Counted from the stretch's first letter, positions 18,071-26,756 are shown. The stretch: 64,000 nt of DNA from Roseiarcus sp963809245 (GCA_963809245.1 CAWEIU010000007.1:1-64000), one strand, 5' to 3'. Notes: generated by a model from the letters alone, not told the origin. Program-made: numbers and translations.

Positions 18071-18131
18071 TTCGGACGGGCTTTCCGGCCTAAATGATTG
18101 ATTTTCGTGGATTTTCGGACGAATTCGGACG
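18071..18131. promoter_or_regulatory. three TTCGGACG repeats, candidate integrase arm-binding sites
   Basis: TTCGGACG occurs at 18071-18078, 18114-18121 and 18124-18131, all in the same orientation, with partial CGGACG copies just upstream (~18051-18062). They lie between the integrase start (17984) and the tRNA 3' end (18148), where tRNA-specific elements of this type carry short direct repeats bound by the integrase N-terminal domain. Confidence 0.45.
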
Positions 18132-18147
18132 CTCTAAAACGTCGAAG

Positions 18148-18232
18148 TGGTGCCCAGGAAAGGACTCGAACCTTCACGGCTTGCACCGCTGGTACCTGAA
18201 ACCAGTGCGTCTACCAATTCCGCCACCTGGGC
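18148..18232 (-). tRNA. tRNA-Leu (anticodon CAG)
   Basis: The minus strand folds as a class II tRNA: acceptor GCCCAGG pairing with CCTGGGC, A discriminator and encoded CCA; D-arm GCGGAATTGGTAGACGC; anticodon stem CTGGT/ACCAG with loop TTCAGGT, hence anticodon CAG (reads CUG); a variable arm; T-arm GGTTCGAGTCC. The 85-nt length with long variable arm fits leucine. Its 3' end points to the P4-type integrase and is the likely integration site. Confidence 0.95.
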
Positions 18233-18345
18233 ACGGGGCGCTTCATAAGGGCGGGCGTGGCGCTCTGTCAATGCTCGCGTGGGCGCGCCTTTCCATTTCC
18301 CCCAGGCTTGGCTACGTGTTGCTCACGCATGGGAGGAGCCCCACG

Positions 18346-19119
18346 ATGTCCTACGCCAATATCCTCGTCGAGACCCACGGCCGCGTCGGTCTCATCCGTC
18401 TCAACCGGCCGCAGGCGCTCAACGCGCTGAACGCGGCGCTGATCGAAGATCTCAACCAGGCGCTCGCCGGCTTCGAGAGCGACCCCGCCATCGGCGCGAT
18501 CGTGCTCACCGGCTCGGAGAAGGCCTTCGCCGCCGGGGCCGACATCAAGGAGATGCAGAACAAGGACTTCGCCGACGTCTTCCTCGAGGACTTCATTTCC
18601 CGCTGGGAGAACCTCACCCGCACGCGCAAGCCGACGATTGCGGCGGTCGCGGGATTTGCGCTCGGCGGCGGCTGCGAGCTCGCCATGATGTGCGACTTCA
18701 TCATCGCCGCCGACACCGCCAAATTCGGCCAGCCGGAGATCAAGCTCGGTGTCATTCCGGGCGCCGGCGGCACGCAACGCCTTACCCGCTTCGTCGGCAA
18801 GGCGAAGGCGATGGAGATGGTCCTCACAGGCCGCATGATGGACGCCGCGGAGGCGGAGCGGGCCGGGCTCGTCTCGCGCATCGTGCCCGCCGCCTCGCTG
18901 ATCGAGGACGCGCTGAAGACAGCGGCGACCATCGCCTCATTGTCCGCGCCCGCCGTCTATGCGGCCAAGGAGAGCGTCAACCGCGCCTATGAGACGACGC
19001 TCGCGGAGGGCGTGCGCTTCGAGCGGCGCATCTTCCACTCGCTGTTCGCCACGCAGGATCAGAAAGAAGGCATGCACGCCTTCGCCGAGAAGCGCGCGCC
19101 CGACTTCAAGAACCGCTGA
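18346..19119 (+). CDS. enoyl-CoA hydratase (crotonase family)
   Basis: 257 residues, very like mitochondrial short-chain enoyl-CoA hydratase. Motifs: RLNRPQALNALN, the oxyanion-hole strand KAFAAGADIKEM, GFALGGGCELAMMCD, the catalytic glutamate loop FGQPEIKLGVIPGAGGTQRL, LTGRMMDAAEAERAGLVSRIV and a C-terminal FATQDQKEGMHAFAEKR. It hydrates trans-2-enoyl-CoA in fatty-acid and short-chain acyl-CoA oxidation in the cytosol. The frame is open further upstream through the tRNA, but the ATG at 18346 with GGAGG at 18331-18335 is the correct start. It converges with the patatin gene; the 3' ends overlap by 14 bases. Confidence 0.95.
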   Translation: MSYANILVETHGRVGLIRLNRPQALNALNAALIEDLNQALAGFESDPAIGAIVLTGSEKAFAAGADIKEMQNKDFADVFLEDFISRWENLTRTRKPTIAAVAGFALGGGCELAMMCDFIIAADTAKFGQPEIKLGVIPGAGGTQRLTRFVGKAKAMEMVLTGRMMDAAEAERAGLVSRIVPAASLIEDALKTAATIASLSAPAVYAAKESVNRAYETTLAEGVRFERRIFHSLFATQDQKEGMHAFAEKRAPDFKNR

Positions 19120-20140
19120 TCTGCGGCTTGGCGAGCGCGCGATCGACGTCGAGCGTGCTGCGCAGGCCGACCGAATCGTAATTGTGCGCGATCCAAGCCT
19201 TGGCGGCCGCGCGCCCGAGATCGCGCAGCTCGGTTAGAAAGTTCCAGGACACGTCCATCTTCGTGGCCGCGGCAAAGCGCGCAAGCTCGCCGTCGCCGCC
19301 GATGCGATGAAGGCGCTGGCGCCGATAGCCATTTTCGCGCAGCGCGCCGCCCTCGATCAGACGCGCGACGAAGTCGGTCGCGCGCAGTTCGGCGAGGAGG
19401 CCGGCGTTGAAGGTGATCTCGTTCGTCCGGTCGGCGATTTCCTGGGCCGAATGCGGCGTGCGGTCGCGTTCGATCGGGTTGATCTGCACGATGACGGTGT
19501 CCTGGGAGGGCGTCTCGTAATAGAGCGGCCAGAGCGGCGGGTTGCCGGCAAAGCCGCCGTCCCAGTAGGGCACGCCGTCGATCTCCACCGCCTGAAAGAG
19601 CCGGGGCAGGCAGGCCGAAGCCATGAGATGGTCGGCGGTCAACACCTCGCTGCGAAAGATCTCGCCGCGGCCGGTGCGCACATTGGTCGCGGCGACAAAC
19701 AGCGGGATCGTCCCGTCGCGACGCAGGGCGTCGAAATCGACAATCTTGATCAGATGGTCGCGCAAAGGACTGAGGTTGAGCGGATTGAATTCGTAAGGGC
19801 TGGCGATTTGCGAAAGCGCATCCCACAGGAGGGTGGCGTGCGGGAAGGTGAGGCTCCAGCCTTTGAACCAGAGATCGGCGATCCGCCGCTGGACCGGCGA
19901 GAGCACGCCCTCCTCGCTCACCGACAGCCAGAAATCGTGGAGCTTGCGCTTGGCCCCCGCGCGGCCGCTCTCGCGGAAACCGTCGGCGTAGACGACGGCG
20001 TTCATCGCGCCGGCGCTGGCGCCGCTGATGGCGCCGATCTCGATGCGCTCGTCGTCGAGAAGCGCGTCGATCGCGCCCCAGGTGTAAGCGCCATGTGACC
20101 CCCCGCCCTGCAAGGCGAGGTTCACAGTCTTGCGCGCCAT
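19106..20140 (-). CDS. patatin-like phospholipase
   Basis: 344 residues. It opens with the patatin anion hole (NLALQGGGSHGAYTWGAIDALL), has the nucleophile elbow GASAG (about residue 42) and the catalytic-dyad Asp in YWDGGFAGNPPL (about residue 200). Such Ser-Asp lipases hydrolyse acyl esters; homologues in this genomic setting are often placed with polyhydroxybutyrate turnover. It starts at ATG 20140, 20 bases after the stop of the 3-hydroxybutyrate dehydrogenase gene on the same strand, so they form an operon. The longer frame upstream overlaps that gene and is not coding. Confidence 0.92.
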   Translation of the reverse strand: MARKTVNLALQGGGSHGAYTWGAIDALLDDERIEIGAISGASAGAMNAVVYADGFRESGRAGAKRKLHDFWLSVSEEGVLSPVQRRIADLWFKGWSLTFPHATLLWDALSQIASPYEFNPLNLSPLRDHLIKIVDFDALRRDGTIPLFVAATNVRTGRGEIFRSEVLTADHLMASACLPRLFQAVEIDGVPYWDGGFAGNPPLWPLYYETPSQDTVIVQINPIERDRTPHSAQEIADRTNEITFNAGLLAELRATDFVARLIEGGALRENGYRRQRLHRIGGDGELARFAAATKMDVSWNFLTELRDLGRAAAKAWIAHNYDSVGLRSTLDVDRALAKPQISGS

Positions 20141-20160
20141 CGGCTCGCTGATCGCGTCGC

Positions 20161-20946
20161 TCACGCCGCGGTCCAGCCGCCGTCCATCGAGAGATTGGCG
20201 CCGGTGATCTGCGACGCCGCGTCCGAGCAAAGATAGACGGCGAGCGCGCCGACCTGTTCGGCCGTGACGAATTGCTTGGTCGGCTGGGCGGCGAGGACTA
20301 CGTCGTTGATGACCTGCTCCCGCGTCATGCCGCGCGCCTTCATCGTGTCGGGAATCTGGGCTTCGACGAGCGGCGTCCAGACGTAGCCGGGCGAAATGCA
20401 ATTGACGGTGACGCCGGAGGTCGCGAGCTCCAGCGCGACCGTCTTGGTCAGACCCGCGATGCCATGCTTGGCGGCGACATAGGCCGACTTGAAGGGCGAG
20501 GCGACGAGCGAATGGGCCGAGGCGGTCGAAATGATGCGCCCCCATTTCTGCGCCTTCATCCCCGGCACGGCGGCCCGGATCGCGTGAAAGGCGGCGGAGA
20601 GGTTGATCGCGATGATGGCGTCCCACTTCTCCGGCGGGAAATCCTCGATCGGGGAGACGTATTGAATGCCGGCGTTGTTGACGAGGATGTCGAGCGAGCC
20701 GAGCTTCGCTTGAGCGTCGGCGACCATCGCGGCGATCTCGGCCGGCTTCGTCATGTCGGCGCCGTTGTAGACCGCCTTGACGCCGAACTCCTTCTCGATC
20801 GCCGAACGTTCGGCTTCGATCTTCGCCGGGTCGCCCATGCCGTTGATCACGACATCCGCGCCTTCCCGAGCGAGCGCGCGGGCGATGGCGAGCCCGATGC
20901 CGCTGGTGGAGCCGGTGACGAGGGCGTGACGTTTGGCAAGCGGCAT
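20161..20946 (-). CDS. bdhA: 3-hydroxybutyrate dehydrogenase
   Basis: 261 residues, SDR fold. NAD-binding VTGSTSGIGLAIARAL, NNAG in LVNNAGIQYVSPIEDFP, catalytic Ser region STASAHSLVASPFKSAYVAAKHG (YxxxK) and CISPGYVWTPLVEAQI followed by the LAAQPTKQFVTAEQVGALAVYL loop, the combination seen in D-3-hydroxybutyrate dehydrogenases. It converts 3-hydroxybutyrate to acetoacetate with NAD+, after PHB depolymerisation or in ketone-body use. ATG 20946 is chosen as SDR similarity begins at MPLAKRHALVTG; the ORF extends 30 codons further without similarity. Upstream of the patatin gene in a two-gene operon. Confidence 0.9.
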   Translation of the reverse strand: MPLAKRHALVTGSTSGIGLAIARALAREGADVVINGMGDPAKIEAERSAIEKEFGVKAVYNGADMTKPAEIAAMVADAQAKLGSLDILVNNAGIQYVSPIEDFPPEKWDAIIAINLSAAFHAIRAAVPGMKAQKWGRIISTASAHSLVASPFKSAYVAAKHGIAGLTKTVALELATSGVTVNCISPGYVWTPLVEAQIPDTMKARGMTREQVINDVVLAAQPTKQFVTAEQVGALAVYLCSDAASQITGANLSMDGGWTAA

Positions 20947-21099
20947 AGCGGCGAATCTCCCTGGCAGAAGGCGCCGGGGTTTATATTGCGTTGCGACAAA
21001 AATAGCGAGGTCGCCATGCGGCGGCCTCGCGCTCATGTGAAGCGAAAGAAGGGCTGGGCAGCAAAGACTGGCGCACGGCGATGCGGCGCCCCTGTCAGT

Positions 21100-21477
21100 T
21101 CACCGGCAAACCTCCTCCCAGTGCGCGCCCTGCGCGGTGTGCGTCGGGAATAACCAGCAGACGCCCGCGTACGTTAATGCGCCTGGCGGGGCGGCGTTGG
21201 CGCCGTAAGCCGTACCGAAAACGGGCGGATGGTAATCCGACCCGCCGTAGACGAAGAGGTCGCCACTGTTGGCGGCAGCAGGGGCTGGGGCTGGGGCCGG
21301 CGCCGGCGCCTGATTGTAGCTGGGGTAAGCGGGCGGCTGGTTGTAGTAATAGTCGGGGCCCACGCCTGGATAGGCTGGGTATTGGACGGCGGCGTCAGCG
21401 AGAGCTGGCGTCGCGGTGGCGAGGAAAGCTGCGCCGATTGCGGCGCTCGACACGATTCCAATGAGAGTGTTCCTCAT
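21100..21477 (-). CDS. small secreted Pro/Ala/Tyr-rich protein
   Basis: 125 residues. A clear signal peptide (MRNTLIGIVSSAAIGAAFLATATPALA, cleavage after ALA) is followed by a low-complexity stretch rich in Tyr and Pro (YPAYPGVGPDYYYNQPPAYPSYN), an Ala-Pro run and a C-terminal part with two cysteines that could form a disulphide (VCWLF...EEVCR). Start ATG 21477 has a strong GGGGAGG ribosome site; an upstream ATG at 21507 would bury the signal peptide. Monocistronic. Similar small exported proteins are common in Rhizobiales; the function is unknown. Confidence 0.75.
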   Translation of the reverse strand: MRNTLIGIVSSAAIGAAFLATATPALADAAVQYPAYPGVGPDYYYNQPPAYPSYNQAPAPAPAPAPAAANSGDLFVYGGSDYHPPVFGTAYGANAAPPGALTYAGVCWLFPTHTAQGAHWEEVCR

Positions 21478-21855
21478 GATCGCACCTCCCCTAAACGCGC
21501 GACGCACAGGCGCGCGCGATCTGCCGATTGTTCGCTAATTGTTCTGCCCCGCTAGTGCGTTGGACGCGCCGTCATGGCCTCGTCGGCATCGACCGCCCCG
21601 GCCGATGCAATCACCACCGCAAGTTATTTCAGGACCGTGGCGTAATTTTGCCGCTTCATGAAAAAACTTTGTTTCATGAAGAAAAATTGTTCGCCCTGCG
21701 CATCTGTTACTTATAAATTCGACGCCTTCCCCAGGCGAGACGTCTTTTATTGTACAGATAATCCTACGCGAGCATAATTTACAATGAGTTCGACGCGGCT
21801 CCGTGGATGCTATTGCACGGAATAGATTTGACGCGCGGCGCCGTGCGACGAAACG
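21478..21855. other. intergenic stretch, no gene seen
   Basis: About 380 bases between the small secreted protein and the HugZ-like gene, both minus strand. Relatively AT-rich from 21640 to 21780, with a TTTCATGAAnAAA-like repeat near 21655-21690 (CTTCATGAAAAAAC and TTTCATGAAGAAAA). It likely holds the promoter of the secreted protein. No ORF with family similarity was found on either strand. Confidence 0.5.
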
Positions 21856-22602
21856 TCACGCGCCTCGTCCGATGAGGGCCTCCTCCAGCCGCCGGCGCCA
21901 GCCGTCCGGATCGAAGGCGGCGCTGCTGAAGTCGATGCGCGCGACGAGGCCGCCGGCGGACAGGTCGAGACCTTCTGCGTCGAGGCCGACGGCGCGCCAC
22001 ACGCGTTGGCCGGGATCGTCGCCCGGGGCGATGCGCGCCGCCAGCGCGCCATCGGCGGCGTTGATTTCCTGGAGAAGGCCATCTTCCGCCTCGATCAGCG
22101 CGGTCGCGTCGCCCGCTGGGATGAGGATGTCGGCGGGCGTCAAAGCGTCCGCCCGCCCGAAGCCGCCGTTGTAGTGGACGGTTTCGACGCGCATGCGGAA
22201 AACTGCAAAGTCGGCGAACGGCGCATATAGCTTGGCCTTGGGATTGCGCTGCAGATAGCGCTTGCGCGCATAAGGCTCGGGATGCGCCAGAATTGGGCCG
22301 CCGACGCTGACGCGGGGATGGTTGAGCGGATCGCCGCGGTCGGGCGGGCTCGTCAGCAACAGCGAGGCGCGCGGGTCCTCGCGAAGGTTGCGGGTGTGTT
22401 GCGCGAGCGTCGAGAGCAGGAAGAGCGGCGCGCCGTCGAAATCGCTGGCGCAGCCGACCCAAGTCGTGAGCGGCGCGCCCGCGCCGGGGACCAGGGTCGC
22501 CAGGGCGCCGGTCCTCGATATCCGCAACAGCCGCTTGGCCTGAGCCGCCGCGGCGGGGGTCATCGTCTCCGGGCCGGGGGCCGGCATCGCTTCAATCCTC
22601 AT
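21856..22602 (-). CDS. HugZ-like / pyridoxamine-5'-phosphate-oxidase-fold protein
   Basis: 248 residues. The N-terminal split-barrel domain (RISRTGALATLVPGAGAPLTTWVGCASDFDGAPLFLLSTLAQHTRNLREDPRASLLL) has the flavin-reductase/haem-utilisation pattern, and a C-terminal DUF2470-like domain follows (EAEDGLLQEINAADGALAARI...VARIDFSSAAFDPDGWRRRLEEAL). Family members bind haem or flavin; HugZ degrades haem to release iron. No haem uptake genes are adjacent, so the assignment is to the fold family rather than a proven haem oxygenase. It lies divergent from chvI. Confidence 0.85.
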   Translation of the reverse strand: MRIEAMPAPGPETMTPAAAAQAKRLLRISRTGALATLVPGAGAPLTTWVGCASDFDGAPLFLLSTLAQHTRNLREDPRASLLLTSPPDRGDPLNHPRVSVGGPILAHPEPYARKRYLQRNPKAKLYAPFADFAVFRMRVETVHYNGGFGRADALTPADILIPAGDATALIEAEDGLLQEINAADGALAARIAPGDDPGQRVWRAVGLDAEGLDLSAGGLVARIDFSSAAFDPDGWRRRLEEALIGRGA

Positions 22603-22849
22603 GCAATCCCGATCCGCCGGCGAGCACAGCGCGGAAGGCGCGTCCGGTCAAGCGGCTTCGAGGCGGTTGAACATTCAAGAAAACGGGCTATCTTGAGGCT
22701 TCGGTGCGCGAATTCAACGCGTATCCGTTCCGGCGCGCCGCGCCCGGCCCGGTAGAAGCCACACTTCGGCCCCTATTGTGCGTTCCGACGGCGTAGGACG
22801 CCGCGCCGTGGCCGGGCTGCGAGCTCAGCGGAATGGAAACAGGAGCCTC

Positions 22850-23548
22850 ATGCCGACGATCGCCTTGGTCGACGACGACCGCAACATCCTGACCTCGGTA
22901 TCGCTTTCGCTGGAAGCGGAGGGATATCGGGTCCAAACCTACACCGACGGCGCGAGCGCGCTCGATGGGCTGAAGGCGTCACCGCCCGATCTCGCCATCT
23001 TCGACATCAAGATGCCTCGTATGGACGGCATGGAGCTGCTGCGGCGGCTTCGGCAGAAGTCCGACCTGCCGGTGATCTTCCTCACCTCGAAGGACGAGGA
23101 GATCGACGAATTGTTCGGCCTCAAGATGGGCGCCGACGATTTCATCCGGAAACCGTTTTCGCAGCGTCTGCTGGTCGAGCGCGTCAAGGCGATCTTGCGA
23201 CGCTCCAACCCGAAGGACGCGGCATCGCAAAAGGAGAGCGAGGCCAAGATCCTGGAGCGCGGTCGCCTCAAGATGGATCCGGAACGCCACACCTGCACCT
23301 GGGACAACGTGCCCGTCACCTTGACGGTGACCGAGTTCCTGATTTTGCAGGCGCTCGCCACGCGCCCCGGCGTCGTCAAGAGCCGCAACGCCCTGATGGA
23401 CGCCGCCTACGATGACCAGGTCTATGTCGACGACCGCACGATCGACAGCCACATCAAGCGGCTGCGCAAGAAGTTCAAGGTCGTCGAACCGGATTTCGAG
23501 ATGATCGAGACGCTGTACGGCGTCGGCTACCGCTTCAGGGAGTCGTGA
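22850..23548 (+). CDS. chvI: ChvI family response regulator
   Basis: 232 residues, OmpR family. Receiver: LVDDDRNIL, phospho-Asp in LAIFDIKMPRMDG (about residue 52), LTSKDEEIDELFGLKMGADDFIRKPF. Winged-helix output: LTVTEFLILQALATRPGVVKSRNALMDAAY...VDDRTIDSHIKRLRKKF and YGVGYRF. The AYDDQVYVDDRTIDSHIKRLRKKF segment is characteristic of ChvI, the essential acid and envelope-stress regulator of Rhizobiales. ATG 22850 has AGGAG at 22841-22845; the longer frame upstream is not coding. It is followed after 49 bases by chvG; a GC-rich hairpin (23551-23557 with 23566-23572) lies in the spacer. Confidence 0.95.
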   Translation: MPTIALVDDDRNILTSVSLSLEAEGYRVQTYTDGASALDGLKASPPDLAIFDIKMPRMDGMELLRRLRQKSDLPVIFLTSKDEEIDELFGLKMGADDFIRKPFSQRLLVERVKAILRRSNPKDAASQKESEAKILERGRLKMDPERHTCTWDNVPVTLTVTEFLILQALATRPGVVKSRNALMDAAYDDQVYVDDRTIDSHIKRLRKKFKVVEPDFEMIETLYGVGYRFRES

Positions 23549-23597
23549 GGGCCCTCGCCCTTCGCCGAGGGCGGCGCCCTCGCGGCCGCACCTATCG

Positions 23598-25433
23598 ATG
23601 AGCACCGAAGCGCATACCCCAATTCCGGCCTCCGCGGGCGCCCGGTGGCGCAAGTCCCGCGCGCGGGTGCGCATGCGCGTCCTGTGGCGCGCCCTCGTCG
23701 CGCCCTTCTCGTCGTCGCTGACGCGCCGCATCGTCGTCCTCAACCTCGGCGGCCTGCTCGTGCTGGTGATCGGCTTCTTGCTGCTCAACCAGTTCCGCGC
23801 GGACATCATCGAAGCCCGCACCCAAAGCCTGACGACGCAGGCCGGCATCATTTCCGCGGCGATCGCCGCCTCGGCGGCTGTGGACACCGACACGATCACC
23901 GTCGATCCGGAGAAGCTGCTGCAGCTCGCGCCGGGCGAGGCGGCGGCGCCGCCGCCGGCCCAGAACGACGACGACTCGATCGAATTCTCGATCAACCCGG
24001 AACGGGTCGGTCCAGTGCTGCATCGCCTCGTGACGCCGACCCGCACCCGCGCGCGCATCTACGATCGCGATGGTCTTCTGCTGCTCGATTCGAGAACGCT
24101 GTCGGCGCGCGGAGCGATTTCGCACACCGAGGGCAACGAACCCGCGCAAAAGCGACTACCGTGGTGGCGGCGCCTCTGGGTGGAGGCTCGACGCTCGCTC
24201 GAGCCGACCGCCAAGCAGCGAATCAACGACGATTGGATCACCAACGGCAAGTCGCTGCCCGAGGTGAAGGAGGCGCTGCAAGGCAAGCCCGCGACGGCGG
24301 TTCGCGTCAATCCGGCGGGCGAGACGATCGTGCTGGTGTCGGTGCCGATCCGGCGCGCCTCGATGGTGCGCGGCGCGCTGCTGCTCTCGACGCAAGGCGG
24401 CGACATCGATTCGGTGATCGCCTCCGAGCGCTGGGCGCTCCTGCGCTTCTTCCTCGTGCTCGCCGCGGTGATGCTGATGCTGTCGCTGTCGCTCGCCAAT
24501 ACGATCGCCGAGCCGGTGCGCAAGCTCGCCGAAGCGGCCGAGCGCGTGCGGCGGGGCATCAAGTCGCGACAGCAAATTCCCGACTTCAGCAATCGCTCCG
24601 ACGAGATCGGCCATCTCTCAGGCGCCCTGCGCGACATGACGCAGGCGCTCTATACCCGTATGGATGCGATCGAGAGCTTCGCGGCCGACGTCGCCCACGA
24701 GTTGAAGAACCCGCTCACGTCGCTGCGCAGCGCCGTCGAGACGCTGCCGAGAGTCAAGTCCGGCCCCTCGCGCGACCGTCTGCTCGCCATCATGCAGCAC
24801 GACGTGCGCCGTCTCGACCGCCTCATCAGCGACATATCCGACGCTTCGCGCCTCGACGCCGAACTCGCCCGCGGCGACGCCGGCCCCGTCGACATGGCCG
24901 AGTTGCTGCCGGCAGTGGTCGCGATGGCGGCCGATTCGCCGCGCAGCAACGGCGCCAACCTGCGGATGAAGATCGTGGATTCAGGGCCGAGAGGGAAGGC
25001 CGTCGACTTCGTCGTATTGGGTCACGGATCGCGTCTCGGGCAAGTGATCACGAATCTCATCGACAACGCCTGCTCGTTCTCCCAGCCCGGCGGCGAGGTG
25101 AGGATTGTTTTGAGGCGCGAGCGCGGCGAGACCCCGGAAGGCGCGCAGATCGTCGTCTCGGTCGACGACGACGGGCCGGGAATTCCCCCCCACGCCCTCG
25201 AGCGTGTCTTCGAGCGTTTCTATACCGACCGGCCCGAGCAGGGCTTCGGGCAGAATTCCGGCCTCGGGCTGTCGATCTCGCGCCAGATCGTCGAGGCGCA
25301 TCGCGGCCGGATCTGGGCGATGAACCGGCCCTTGCCCCCCGGCGCGCCGCCGCCCGAGGAGAACGACGACGGACCGACCCGTCACGGCGCCGGGGCGCGA
25401 TTCGTCATTTCGCTGCCGGCGATCGGCCCGTGA
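23598..25433 (+). CDS. chvG: ChvG family sensor histidine kinase
   Basis: 611 residues. A cytoplasmic basic N-terminus is followed by TM1 (IVVLNLGGLLVLVIGFLLL), a periplasmic sensor with a Pro/Ala- and Asp-rich insert (GEAAAPPPAQNDDDS), TM2 (FFLVLAAVMLMLSLSLA), a HAMP domain, the H-box FAADVAHELKNPLTSLRSAVE, N-box ITNLIDNACSFSQPGG, G1 DDDGPGIPPHALERVF and G2 GFGQNSGLGLSISRQIVEAH. ChvG kinases respond to acid and envelope stress, restrained by ExoR in rhizobia. The last base pairs overlap hprK (GTGA), giving translational coupling with phosphorelay and PTS control. Confidence 0.95.
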   Translation: MSTEAHTPIPASAGARWRKSRARVRMRVLWRALVAPFSSSLTRRIVVLNLGGLLVLVIGFLLLNQFRADIIEARTQSLTTQAGIISAAIAASAAVDTDTITVDPEKLLQLAPGEAAAPPPAQNDDDSIEFSINPERVGPVLHRLVTPTRTRARIYDRDGLLLLDSRTLSARGAISHTEGNEPAQKRLPWWRRLWVEARRSLEPTAKQRINDDWITNGKSLPEVKEALQGKPATAVRVNPAGETIVLVSVPIRRASMVRGALLLSTQGGDIDSVIASERWALLRFFLVLAAVMLMLSLSLANTIAEPVRKLAEAAERVRRGIKSRQQIPDFSNRSDEIGHLSGALRDMTQALYTRMDAIESFAADVAHELKNPLTSLRSAVETLPRVKSGPSRDRLLAIMQHDVRRLDRLISDISDASRLDAELARGDAGPVDMAELLPAVVAMAADSPRSNGANLRMKIVDSGPRGKAVDFVVLGHGSRLGQVITNLIDNACSFSQPGGEVRIVLRRERGETPEGAQIVVSVDDDGPGIPPHALERVFERFYTDRPEQGFGQNSGLGLSISRQIVEAHRGRIWAMNRPLPPGAPPPEENDDGPTRHGAGARFVISLPAIGP

Positions 25434-25894
25434 GCGCGGACGGGGGTTGGACAGGCCTCCACGCGACTGCCATCGTCGTCGGCGAATACGGCCTGCTCGT
25501 GCGAGGCCCCTCGGGCGCCGGAAAGAGCGCTCTTGCGCTCGCGATCATCGCCCGCGCGCGTGAGAGCGCGATCTTCGCCGCGCTGATCGGCGACGACCGC
25601 GTTTTTCTGCGCGCCTCGGCCGGACGACTGCTGGCGCGCGGCGCGTTAGGCTTCGAAGGCCTGATCGAGCGGCGCTTCGAGGGCCTCGTCGCCGTGCGCC
25701 ATGAGCCGTGCGCCGTCACGCGGCTGGTGGTCGAGCTCGTCGGCAGGGGGCGGCCCGCCGCTCGAATGCCCGAGGAAAATGAGGAAACTACCGAGATCCT
25801 AGGGGTCCGGCTGCCCCGCGTGACGCTCGATCCGGCCCACGGGCCGCTCGACCACGCCTATGCGGCGCTGCAAACCCTTGCTAGGATTGGCTGA
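25430..25894 (+). CDS. hprK: HPr kinase/phosphorylase, short alphaproteobacterial form
   Basis: 154 residues. Only the C-terminal kinase domain of HprK is present, as usual in alphaproteobacteria: Walker A GPSGAGKSALALAI (about residues 24-37), IGDDRVFLRASAGRL, a RGxxGFEGLIERRFEG segment replacing the longer Firmicute domain, and ITRLVVELV-type strands. It phosphorylates HPr at a serine in the nitrogen-type or incomplete PTS. Start GTG 25430 overlaps the chvG stop by four bases. The conserved order chvI-chvG-hprK-EIIA-ptsH continues here. Confidence 0.92.
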   Translation: MSADGGWTGLHATAIVVGEYGLLVRGPSGAGKSALALAIIARARESAIFAALIGDDRVFLRASAGRLLARGALGFEGLIERRFEGLVAVRHEPCAVTRLVVELVGRGRPAARMPEENEETTEILGVRLPRVTLDPAHGPLDHAYAALQTLARIG

Positions 25895-26019
25895 CCTCCA
25901 TTCACCTCCCTTTACGACTTTCGGCGGATTTTGCTTGATCATTGCGCCGCAGTGCACAAAAATACGCGACTTATACAATTGTCCGACACTGGCGCGGCGG
26001 CGGCGCCTGAAACGATGGA

Positions 26020-26427
26020 ATGTTGATGATTGGAATGGTCCTTGTGACCCACGGCCAGCTCGCCACTGGTTTTCGGGCCGCGCTTGAGCATGTGGTCGGG
26101 CCGCAGTCGCGTTTCGAGACTGTGACAATCGGCCCCGAGGACGACATGGAGCAGCGCCGCGCTGACATCCTGGGCGCCGTTTCGCGGGTGCAGGACGGCA
26201 GCGGCGTCGTGCTGCTGACGGACATGTTCGGCGGCACGCCTTCGAATCTCGCCATCTCCGTTATGGACGGGGGGCGTATCGAGGTAATTTGCGGCATCAA
26301 TTTGCCCATGCTGATCAAGCTCGCGACATTGCGCGAAAGCGCCGATCTCGACCACGCCGTCGTCGAGGCGCGCGACGCGGGCCGCAAATACATCACGGTT
26401 GCGAGCAAAGTGCTGACAGGCAAATGA
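26020..26427 (+). CDS. PTS EIIA, mannose family (ManX-like)
   Basis: 135 residues. IGMVLVTHGQLATGFRAALEHVVGPQ contains the phospho-accepting His of EIIA-Man domains (about residue 12). GVVLLTDMFGGTPSNLAISVM and VICGINLPMLIKLATLRE complete the signature. There is no membrane EIIC/EIID in the window, so as in other alphaproteobacteria it is a regulatory phosphocarrier linked to ChvG/HprK rather than a sugar transporter. ATG 26020 or 26026 both fit. Its TGA overlaps the ptsH ATG by four bases. Confidence 0.92.
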   Translation: MLMIGMVLVTHGQLATGFRAALEHVVGPQSRFETVTIGPEDDMEQRRADILGAVSRVQDGSGVVLLTDMFGGTPSNLAISVMDGGRIEVICGINLPMLIKLATLRESADLDHAVVEARDAGRKYITVASKVLTGK

Positions 26428-26756
26428 TCGAGACGACCGACCTGCAAGACGACGAGAATTGCCCCCCGCCTCCCGTCCCGGCCGGCGCGCTCGTGCGCGA
26501 TTTGCGCATCGTCAACCGCAAGGGGCTCCACGCCCGAGCCACCGCCAAATTCGTCCAATGCGTCGACCGCTACGACGCCGAGATCAAAGTCACGCGCTGC
26601 GGCGAGACCGTCGGCGGCGATTCGATCATGGGCATCCTGATGCTGGGCGCCGGCATCGGCTCGACGATCACCGTTTCCGCGCTCGGCGCGCAGGCGAACG
26701 AAGCGCTCGACGCCATCGAGGCGCTGGTCGCCAATCGCTTCGACGAAGAGGAATGA
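26424..26756 (+). CDS. ptsH: HPr phosphocarrier protein
   Basis: 110 residues including a ~20-residue acidic/Pro-rich N-terminal extension (TTDLQDDENCPPPPVPAG). HPr core: RDLRIVNRKGLHARATAKFVQ with the EI-phosphorylated His in GLHARA, and the HprK target region GGDSIMGILMLGAGIGSTI with the regulatory Ser in DSIMG. HPr passes phosphate from EI (PtsP) to EIIA proteins. It ends the chvI-to-ptsH cluster and converges with lptB. Confidence 0.93.
   Translation: MIETTDLQDDENCPPPPVPAGALVRDLRIVNRKGLHARATAKFVQCVDRYDAEIKVTRCGETVGGDSIMGILMLGAGIGSTITVSALGAQANEALDAIEALVANRFDEEE

Noticed and set aside
18094..18345. N-terminal extension of the enoyl-CoA hydratase frame
   Set aside because: It reads through the tRNA-Leu gene; the GGAGG-preceded ATG 18346 matches the family start.
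20141..20626. N-terminal extension of the patatin frame
   Set aside because: It overlaps the 3-hydroxybutyrate dehydrogenase gene in another frame and has no similarity; ATG 20140 gives a normal patatin.
23645..25894. 749-codon plus-strand open frame overlapping chvG
   Set aside because: It is Arg-rich and lies out of frame over chvG; only its last 154 codons are real (hprK from GTG 25430).
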